Positions 1 through 4,925 of a stretch of 6,546 nucleotides of DNA are shown in pieces. The notes under the pieces are model-generated. The model worked only from the letters and a program-made list of their open reading frames with translations, made no database searches and had not been told where the DNA came from. Made by a program: the position numbers and the translations under genes. The DNA is from an uncultured Clostridia bacterium (lineage in GTDB: Bacteria; Bacillota; Clostridia; Oscillospirales; Oscillospiraceae): the NCBI GenBank assembly GCA_945918315.1, contig CAMEIK010000064.1:1-6546 (forward strand), given 5' to 3'. The stretch's first letter is position 1; each line of letters starts with the position of its first letter.

Positions 1-248
1 ACGCCATTACGAAGGTCCTCTACCCCCAGGTGGCCAAAACCTTCCAGACCACCCCATCCCGGGTGGAGCGGGCAATCCGGCACGCCATCGAAGTGGCCTG
101 GGACAGAGGGGATTTGGACACCCTGCAAAGATTCTTCGGCTATACGGTGAGTAACACCAAGGGTAAGCCCACGAACTCTGAGTTCATCGCCCTGATTGCG
201 GACAAGCTCCAGCTCCAGCTCAAGAGTGCCGAGGCGGCCCAGTTCTGA
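1..248 (+). CDS. spo0A: Sporulation master regulator Spo0A, C-terminal DNA-binding domain (5' end outside window)
   Basis: The reading frame is open from the left edge (first full codon at position 3) and ends at TGA 246-248, giving about 81 residues. The segments [23 protein letters not shown] and [16 protein letters not shown] are hallmarks of the Spo0A effector domain, which binds 0A boxes in DNA and switches on sporulation genes after the receiver domain is phosphorylated. The recognition-helix region around [12 protein letters not shown] is intact. The receiver domain and true start lie upstream of the window; the GTG at 30 is an internal valine codon, not a start. The tail after the conserved core ([13 protein letters not shown]) is variable in this family. 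No good terminator sits directly after the stop; the first strong hairpin is at 363-414. Identity is near certain from recognition of the conserved domain. Confidence 0.96.
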   Translation, partial: AITKVLYPQVAKTFQTTPSRVERAIRHAIEVAWDRGDLDTLQRFFGYTVSNTKGKPTNSEFIALIADKLQLQLKSAEAAQF

Positions 249-362
249 TTGTGGCGCAAGGGGTTTTCGGGTTTTTCTTTTTGGATGGTCTGTGCAACGA
301 ATTTCTGTTGGTAGGGACGATTTGGAGAAATCAATGCAATAAACTTTTTCAGTTGTAGCAAC

Positions 363-416
363 AAACACTCTTGATTGATTGGGTCAATTTTACCCCAACA
401 AATCAGGAGTGTTTTT
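363..416 (+). promoter_or_regulatory. Long hairpin covering the integrase ribosome binding site; possible spo0A terminator
   Basis: Arms 363-376 and 401-414 pair over 14 consecutive positions with one G-T wobble (371/406). An inner stem of about 5 bp (379-383 with 394-398) closes the loop. The right arm contains AGGAG at 405-409, the ribosome binding site of the GTG start at 419, so the folded RNA would hide it. The right arm also runs into a T-tract (412-416), so the same structure could act as an intrinsic terminator for spo0A read-through. The pairing is seen directly; whether it attenuates transcription or blocks translation is inference. Confidence 0.65.
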
Positions 417-418
417 CT

Positions 419-571
419 GTGAAATGTTATGATTTTGACTGGCAGATCAACGAATTTATGATTTATTGCCGCAGCACCCAATTACGAGATCGAACCATGT
501 ATTCTTACGAGCAAACACTGCGATTATTTGAGCGGTGGTGTAGCGACGAACATAAAATCTATAGCGTGGAT
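419..571 (+). pseudogene. Tyrosine recombinase/integrase, N-terminal fragment
   Basis: From GTG 419, preceded by AGGAG at 405-409 with 9-nt spacing, the frame encodes 51 residues such as WQINEFMIYCRS, SYEQTLRLFERWC and KIYSVD. This is the typical start of the SAM-like core-binding domain of phage/ICE tyrosine integrases, which grips the att-site arms. Homology-like sequence stops near residue 51. The frame then runs about 21 more codons to a stop at 635-637, but those codons are antisense to the neighbouring WYL-type fragment. The whole catalytic domain (R-H-R-Y) is missing, so the protein cannot recombine DNA. The neighbour on the minus strand is truncated at the same point, indicating one deletion or rearrangement at about 568-571. 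The family call rests on memory of integrase N-termini. Confidence 0.72.
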
Positions 572-758
572 ACACAGACCTCCGCTCTGCTTCGATGCCG
601 CACTTCGACAAATGGTTCCGTATTTCATCCATGGTGACAGCGTTTTCATCGTCTGCATTCTTCAAGATGTACTGCATCACAAGCAAGGATTTGTATTTCT
701 GTCCCGGTCTTCTGCCTCGTTCATCCTTGATGATCCATTTCTCTGGCTTTTGCGCCAT
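570..758 (-). pseudogene. WYL-type transcriptional regulator, N-terminal winged-helix fragment
   Basis: On the minus strand, ATG at 756-758 is preceded by GGGAG about 8 nt upstream and starts MAQKPEKW. It continues through KYKSLLVMQYILKNADDEN, VTMDEIRNHLSKCGI and EAERRSVY. This matches the N-terminal helix-turn-helix of WYL-domain regulators, in which KxKLL..MxxL begins the domain and ER(K/R)SVYxDI is the recognition-helix end. The conserved run stops after 63 residues, just before the expected RDI/DDI, and the remaining codons are antisense to the integrase fragment. The ligand-binding WYL domain is absent. A longer in-frame start at 774-776 exists but leaves the good ribosome site inside the gene. 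WYL regulators often control mobile-element or defence genes; here the divergent neighbour is the cargo gene at 897. Function is probably lost, although a free winged-helix stub might still be made. Confidence 0.68.
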
Positions 759-788
759 CCGCTTCACTCCCACCATAGATTTTAGTAA

Positions 789-818
789 ATTGTATCACAC
801 TGCTAACTAAAGAAACAA
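789..818 (-). promoter_or_regulatory. Probable sigma-A promoter of the truncated WYL regulator
   Basis: Read on the minus strand, TTGTTT (813-818) and TACAAT (789-794) are separated by 18 bp and lie about 30 bp upstream of the ATG at 758. The -10 box matches 5 of 6 consensus bases and the -35 matches 3 of 6. It is divergent from the strong promoter at 836-863, so 759-896 is a bidirectional control region. A short inverted repeat TTTAGT (781-786)/ACTAAA (806-811) brackets the -10 box. Confidence 0.45.
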
Positions 819-835
819 TATCTAAGTCTTCAAAA

Positions 836-863
836 TTGACAACATATATTTATCATGTATAAT
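836..863 (+). promoter_or_regulatory. Consensus sigma-A promoter of the cargo gene
   Basis: TTGACA (836-841) and TATAAT (858-863) both match the housekeeping consensus perfectly, with a 16-bp spacer, 1 bp short of the ideal 17. Transcription should start near 870. The in-frame ATG at 855 would then lie upstream of the transcript, so translation should begin at 897. The perfect boxes suggest strong expression unless a repressor acts here. Confidence 0.85.
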
Positions 864-896
864 TATATTATCACTTTCTTAGAGGGGGAACCACAA

Positions 897-2321
897 ATGC
901 AGAAGGTTAGTCCTGAAAAATCCAAGATTAACATATCTGGTTATAATCCCACCATTAGTGGTGCAACAGACAAGAATACATGGCAGCTTCTTGATGACCG
1001 TATTATTCTTCGAACTCGGGGAGTGTTTGGCAAAATAAAGGAAACAGAGATCTTTCTCAAAGATATTGTATCTGTGGAAAACCATATCGTTTCTGTATAT
1101 ATCCAGACAATTTCTGGCCGCATTCATACGGGGTATGATATCTTCTGTCATACTGACGAACAGAAGCGTGTTGCGATTCCTTACATCTGTAATCATTACG
1201 GTGAATTATATGAGAAGGAATTGCTGCGTTTGAAGGCTGTTGAAGACCTGAACCATCAAGTCAGAGAAGGAAAATGGCAGTTCCCTTGTGAAGCATTTTA
1301 TCGTCAGTGTTCTGAAGAAAAAGTTCTGCAACTGAACAATGAATATAGCATTATCAAGGCAAAGCAGATTGCAACAAAGATAATCCAAAAGGCAAACGCA
1401 GATATTGAAATATCTAACTGTGATAAATATTTGAGCATTGAAGCGCTTACACAGTTTCTTGCAGATGGTAAAAAGCTGGCGGATCGTGCTGATTTCGTAA
1501 AATACGAACAGCAAAAGCAACCTAGAAATGCACAACCCACTGATGCAGAAAAGACATTTCTGAAAAAAGCAGAAGAACTCTCTATGCTTTTTGGTCGGGA
1601 TAAGCGTGTTGCAATGCTGACAGACTTAGTACATAAATACGGTGCAAAGATTCAAGCAATGAGGGAGGGCGAACAAGCCCTTAAGCAATTGGGCATGCTC
1701 TATGTGGAACAGCAACGAAAAGAAACAAGCTGGTCTATTATGGGTGGTATCGCAGAGGGTGTCGCTGGTCCTGCGGCAGGTATTGCTGTTGCTGTCAATG
1801 CGATGGCTAATAATGCAAGAACACGGGAGTACAATGCTGCAATACGCAGGGCATCCATGGATATTCTGAGCGGTGCCCCTAAACTTGCGGGTGACAGGTA
1901 TCAGCTCGAAGAGGAAGTTAAAGATATTCATCAAAAACTGACTCCTGCGTTAAGTAAAGTGACACTCTCCAAACCTAACGCTAGTGATATTTGGAATAAC
2001 ATGAGCGTTGGTACTTGCATTGTAAATAAAACCAACTCTGGTGTTCTGATAATTTCTCTGCCCGTGTCGCTTAAAAAGCCGTTTGATTTGGATGTCCCTG
2101 AAGGCATCAATATGGTAATTGATGGAACAATAAAAGGCGAAGTTTGGTTTGAGGATAACTATGTGGGAAATGTGTTTTTCCCTCTTCCTATATTTGGCAT
2201 TATGAACAATTCAACAGTAGAAATTACTCTGGATGGTATGTGTGGTCGTTCTGTTGAGTTAAATGGCGATTATTCAATCAAATTAGCAGATAATCAAAAT
2301 CTATGGGTTATGGAAGCCTAA
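897..2321 (+). CDS. Uncharacterised cargo protein with possible PH-like N-terminus and glycine-zipper segment
   Basis: The product is 474 residues. ATG 897 was chosen because AGAGGGGG (881-888) lies 8 nt upstream and the promoter at 836-863 excludes the earlier ATG at 855. No signal peptide is visible. Residues about 28-100 alternate short beta-like stretches (LLDDRIILRTRGVFGKI, IVSVYIQTISGRIHTGYDIF), resembling a bacterial PH/GRAM-type fold; this is a weak structural guess. Residues about 105-275 are charged and helix-rich, likely coiled coil. Residues 281-305 form a Gly/Ala-rich apolar segment with GxxxG spacing (G284/G288, G291/G295), as in membrane-inserting or packing helices. Residues about 365-474 look beta-rich (VLIISLPVSL, GEVWFEDNYVGNVFFPLP). 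I cannot assign a function. The gene is AT-richer than its neighbours, lies among recombinase and regulator fragments, is divergent from a WYL-type stub, and has its own promoter and terminator. This fits an accessory gene, possibly defence- or stress-related, but nothing catalytic is visible. Confidence 0.88.
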   Translation: MQKVSPEKSKINISGYNPTISGATDKNTWQLLDDRIILRTRGVFGKIKETEIFLKDIVSVENHIVSVYIQTISGRIHTGYDIFCHTDEQKRVAIPYICNHYGELYEKELLRLKAVEDLNHQVREGKWQFPCEAFYRQCSEEKVLQLNNEYSIIKAKQIATKIIQKANADIEISNCDKYLSIEALTQFLADGKKLADRADFVKYEQQKQPRNAQPTDAEKTFLKKAEELSMLFGRDKRVAMLTDLVHKYGAKIQAMREGEQALKQLGMLYVEQQRKETSWSIMGGIAEGVAGPAAGIAVAVNAMANNARTREYNAAIRRASMDILSGAPKLAGDRYQLEEEVKDIHQKLTPALSKVTLSKPNASDIWNNMSVGTCIVNKTNSGVLIISLPVSLKKPFDLDVPEGINMVIDGTIKGEVWFEDNYVGNVFFPLPIFGIMNNSTVEITLDGMCGRSVELNGDYSIKLADNQNLWVMEA

Positions 2322-2331
2322 AATATAAAAT

Positions 2332-2358
2332 CAGGGAGCTTATGCTCCCTGTCGTTTT
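2332..2358. terminator. Intrinsic terminator after the cargo gene, probably bidirectional
   Basis: CAGGGAGC (2332-2339) and GCTCCCTG (2344-2351) form a perfect 8-bp stem with a TTAT loop, followed by TCG and a run of T (2355-2360), starting 11 nt after the cargo stop codon. On the minus strand the stem is followed by a T-rich stretch (complement of 2321-2331), so it can also stop transcription of the recombinase fragment. The stop codon of that fragment (2340-2342) lies in the loop. Confidence 0.9.
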
Positions 2359-2531
2359 TTATGCTTCCAAAAGCCAATGTATTTATAAACTGTGGTTCTG
2401 CTGATATCGCAGACCCTTGCCAGTTCCGACACATTCAACTGCTTGCTCTTGTAGGCGGGATAGTGGCGGAGGATGGACGCCTTGCCTCCGGCGGTTGACG
2501 AAAGGCTGCCGATGATGTAAAATAGCAGCAT
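2340..2531 (-). pseudogene. Recombinase (serine-resolvase type) C-terminal helix-turn-helix fragment
   Basis: The minus-strand frame encodes up to 63 residues. YPAYKSKQLNVSELARVC followed by DISRTTVYKYIGFWKHKK has the layout of the C-terminal helix-turn-helix of resolvases and invertases: a 'Y..YK.G' lead-in, helix 2 SELARVC and recognition helix ISRTTVYKYI. The catalytic serine domain is absent. The first 18 residues (MLLFYIIGSLSSTAGGKA) do not look like a resolvase and begin at an ATG (2529-2531) with GGGGAGAGG about 5 nt upstream. The open frame may therefore fuse the start of another short gene to the recombinase tail, or be a small helix-turn-helix protein in its own right. The stop codon falls inside the terminator loop of the cargo gene. 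The family assignment rests on motif layout only. Confidence 0.55.
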
Positions 2532-2582
2532 AGAATCCTCTCCCCGGCCGGAAGCCCGCGTTTTTGTGCTGCCCCGGCTGAC

Positions 2583-2755
2583 CGATAAATTGGAATTTGG
2601 CGAATTCCCGGAAATGCCTTGGCTCCCCCTATGGGGGAGCTGTCACGGCTTAAGCCGTGACTGAGAGGGCCCTCTCCGCCCCCTACGGGGGCACCTCTCC
2701 CAAAGGGAGAGGCAAGGGCGGCTGCGCCGCCAGCCCTACAAATTCCAATTTATCG
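2583..2755. repeat. 173-bp hairpin-cluster element bounded by 17-bp inverted repeats (MITE/REP-like)
   Basis: Perfect 17-bp inverted ends (2583-2599 and 2739-2755, reading CGATAAATTGGAATTTG and its complement) enclose six adjacent dyads: 2622-2640 (8-bp stem, TAT loop), 2642-2661 (20-bp perfect palindrome), 2663-2676 (14-bp perfect palindrome), 2678-2692 (6-bp stem, TAC loop), 2694-2712 (8-bp stem, AAA loop) and 2717-2731 (6-bp stem, TGC loop). No protein-coding signal is convincing inside. The form suggests a non-autonomous repeat such as a MITE or REP/BIME-like element, or a structured RNA. I recall similar sequences scattered in gut Firmicutes, unverified. Confidence 0.8.
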
Positions 2756-3119
2756 AACCATAGAACGATACCGAGCGGGTCAGGGAAAGAACGATCACAG
2801 ACCAGGTACGTCACGACTTGTCAGCGGCGACTCGCCGCCAAATTCCAATTTGGTGCACTGAAGAACGATACCGAGCGGCGCAGGGCAGAAACGACTTCAC
2901 ATATCTTGCGCACGACTTGGCCGCCCGCCCTGCGGGCAAATTCCAATTTATCGCACCACGCAGCGATACCGGGCGGGTCAGGGCAGGAACGACCTCAGAC
3001 CAAGTCCGTCACGGCTTGCCTGCGGGGCACCCGCCGATATCGAGCGGGCGGTGTTGCCCTAAATTAAGAGGGAAGAAACGATTACACATATCTTGCGCAC
3101 GACTTGCCTGTGCCTGCGG
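2739..3119 (+). repeat. Degenerate tandem array of ~100-bp units in A-B-A-B order
   Basis: Units begin with AAATTCCAATTT at 2740, 2840 and 2938, giving periods of 100 and 98 bp, and a fourth degenerate unit starts near 3060. Each of the first three then carries a CGATACC(G)(A/G)GCGG core at 2766, 2867 and 2975 and a CACGACTTG or CACGGCTTG-like end. Units 1 and 3 share a CAGACCA(A/G)GT(A/C)CGTCACG version of the end. Units 2 and 4 share a 22-nt identical segment (2898-2919 and 3085-3106). The array therefore alternates two subtypes. Open frames through it are incidental. With the hairpin block it accounts for most of the gene-free interval 2532-3176; the rest (2532-2582 and 3120-3176) holds no recognised site except the kinase ribosome binding site. 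Confidence 0.75.
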
Positions 3120-3176
3120 GTGGGGATATGGCTGGGGCCGTGTTGTTTTTGCGTATATACAGAGGGGGGGCTTATC

Positions 3177-4925
3177 TTGCCGCTGCGAAAATCCTTAGTT
3201 GTCCGGCTGTTTTCCCTGTTGCTGGTGGTTTTTCTGATTCTGCTGACCGGGGGCTCCCTCAGCGTGTACGCCTTCGCCCGGCAATCTGTGGGAAGGGAAT
3301 ATATTCGTCTGAATCAGGCCAGTCTGGGGCAGCTGGCGGCCTCTGCCGGGCAGCTTCTGGCAGATGTCCGCAACTTTGGAGAAACGCTGTCCGTCAGCAG
3401 CAAGCTCCAGGACATCGCTGCCGCCCCGGATGACAGCGGCAGAAAGCAGGCCCGGGGGATTCTGGTGGATCAGCTGTCGGAGTTTAAAACCATGCACCCC
3501 AACAATAATATCCTGATGGAGGTCTATGTCATCAGCAGCACCGGCCTGAATGTTTCGGCCTATAATTCGGATTCCTTCACCTGGGAGAGCATCCAGGCCG
3601 ACCCCCGGTGCGAACCGCTGCTGGAGGGCGAGGTGGATATGCTGCTGCTGCCAACCTCCTTAAACCCGGGGGAGCGGGGCGTTCTGGGCCATTCCTTTCA
3701 GATGGTGTTTGCCATGCGGGATCTGTTCAGCCGGGAATCCCGGGGTGTGGTTGTGCTGAGCCTGTCCGAGCTGCTGCTGTATAATCAGTACCGGGGCTTT
3801 GCCACGGAGGATATCCGTCTCACCTTAATCGATTCCGATGGACGGATTCTCTCGGATAAAAACAAGAAGCGGATCGGGGAATTCTACGGATATACCAGCG
3901 AACAGCTTCTGGAAATGTCCGGCAGTCCGGGCCTGCGCCATCGAATCCGGGATAACCGGTTTTTGCTTTGCCAGAGCATTCCCGGCAGCGGATGGTATAT
4001 TGTGGAGCAGATGCCCACGAAAAATGTTTTCGCCTCCCTGAATCAGGTGCGCAATGAGACGCTGTCCATTATTCTGCTGTGCGCGGTGCTGGCCGCTGCC
4101 GCTCTGGTGATCGCGGCCAGACGGATATTCAAGCGGGTTATGCGCATCAGCGATAAAATGGGGGAGGTCGTCAAGGGAGTTCTCACGGTGCGGACCCCGG
4201 TGGAGCGGGAGGATGAGTTCGGCCGCATGGAAGCGTCCTTCAACGCCATGGTGGAGCAGATTGGGCATCTGATCGAGGCGGTGCGCCAGAGCGAACAGCA
4301 GAAAAGAGCGGCGGAGATGGATTTCCTCCACGCCCAGATCAACTCCCATTTTATTCACAACACCCTGACCTCCATACGCTTTATGCTGGAGATGGACAGA
4401 GTCCACGATGCCGGGGAAATGATTTTCTATTTCTCCAAGCTGCTGCGGCAGACCCTTTCCCGCTCCAGTGAGTTTATCCCGCTGCGGGATGAGGTGGACA
4501 CCCTGAAAAGCTATGTGATGCTCCAGCATTACCGGTATCAGGAGGTTTTTGAAGCGGCTTACGAGTTCCCGGAGGAGATACTGGATGTGAATGTACCGGC
4601 GCTCATCCTGCAGCCTGTGGTGGAGAACGCGATTTTTCATGGGGTGGGGCATTCCTTTACCCACATCCGTATCTCCGGCCGAAAGGAAGGCCGGGCGTTG
4701 GTGCTGGTGGTGGAAGACGATGGCGTGGGCATGTCCGAGGCGGTCCAGCAGTCTGTTTTACATAAGGATGTGGCCCTCAACCACGTGGGCCTGCGCAATG
4801 TCCATGAGCGCATCCAGCTGAACTACGGTCAGGAGTATGGCTTGCGGATAGAAAGCCAGGAGGGAAGGGGCAGTAAGATCACGTTCCTGCTGCCCCTGCA
4901 CAGGGAAGGAGAGAGTGAAGCTTGA
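3177..4925 (+). CDS. YesM-type membrane sensor histidine kinase
   Basis: The product is 582 residues from TTG 3177, with AGAGGGGGGG at 3161-3170 as ribosome site. Upstream in-frame TTG/GTG codons lie in repeat-derived sequence and would place a Cys-rich stretch before the membrane anchor. TM1 covers about residues 11-33 and TM2 about 296-316; the roughly 260 residues between them are the outside sensor region, probably Cache-like. A HAMP linker (about 317-370) leads to the His_kinase domain around LHAQINSHFIHNTL with phospho-acceptor His391. The HATPase domain shows the N-box (VVENAIFHG, Asn484), the G1 box DDGVGM (514-519) and GLRNVHERI (from Gly538). It autophosphorylates on histidine and passes phosphate to the regulator encoded next, which it overlaps by 4 nt. 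Family members commonly sense sugars or cell-wall stress. The acceptor motif reads NSHFIHN where NPHFLYN is usual, a mild departure. The ligand cannot be told from sequence, and I see no clear promoter directly upstream. Confidence 0.93.
   Translation: MPLRKSLVVRLFSLLLVVFLILLTGGSLSVYAFARQSVGREYIRLNQASLGQLAASAGQLLADVRNFGETLSVSSKLQDIAAAPDDSGRKQARGILVDQLSEFKTMHPNNNILMEVYVISSTGLNVSAYNSDSFTWESIQADPRCEPLLEGEVDMLLLPTSLNPGERGVLGHSFQMVFAMRDLFSRESRGVVVLSLSELLLYNQYRGFATEDIRLTLIDSDGRILSDKNKKRIGEFYGYTSEQLLEMSGSPGLRHRIRDNRFLLCQSIPGSGWYIVEQMPTKNVFASLNQVRNETLSIILLCAVLAAAALVIAARRIFKRVMRISDKMGEVVKGVLTVRTPVEREDEFGRMEASFNAMVEQIGHLIEAVRQSEQQKRAAEMDFLHAQINSHFIHNTLTSIRFMLEMDRVHDAGEMIFYFSKLLRQTLSRSSEFIPLRDEVDTLKSYVMLQHYRYQEVFEAAYEFPEEILDVNVPALILQPVVENAIFHGVGHSFTHIRISGRKEGRALVLVVEDDGVGMSEAVQQSVLHKDVALNHVGLRNVHERIQLNYGQEYGLRIESQEGRGSKITFLLPLHREGESEA

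Larger units (their letters stand above)
363..2531. mobile_element. Decayed integrative-element patch with one intact cargo gene
   Basis: Between spo0A and the kinase operon lie an integrase fragment, a WYL-regulator fragment, a cargo gene and a recombinase helix-turn-helix fragment. From about 780 to 2330 the sequence is visibly AT-richer than the flanks. Broken recombinases at both sides of an AT-rich gene are best explained by decay of horizontally acquired DNA. No clear att-site direct repeats were found, so the limits are approximate. It may be two overlapping insertions rather than one, since the left recombinase looks like a tyrosine type and the right one like a serine type. Confidence 0.5.

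Noticed and set aside
140..481. Minus-strand open frame of 113 codons across the end of spo0A
   Set aside because: It is antisense to spo0A and the integrase leader and has no recognisable motif.
855..896. Upstream ATG at 855 as start of the cargo gene
   Set aside because: It lies within the consensus promoter, upstream of the expected transcription start, and has no ribosome binding site; ATG 897 has a strong one.
2739..3119. CRISPR array
   Set aside because: Units are about 100 bp and diverged along their length, with no short identical repeats separated by unique spacers of regular size, and no cas genes in the window.
3093..3176. N-terminal extension of the kinase from TTG 3093
   Set aside because: The extension is encoded by the degenerate fourth repeat unit, and the start at 3177 has a better ribosome site and puts the membrane anchor near the N-terminus.
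2657..3198. Two overlapping open frames (126 and 136 codons) through the repeat region
   Set aside because: They lie across the hairpin block and tandem repeats, lack family-like motifs, and are rich in Arg/Ala/Gly as expected from GC-rich non-coding repeats.
3825..4664. Minus-strand open frame of 279 codons inside the kinase gene
   Set aside because: It is antisense to a convincing kinase and has no recognisable domain; long antisense frames are common in GC-rich coding DNA.
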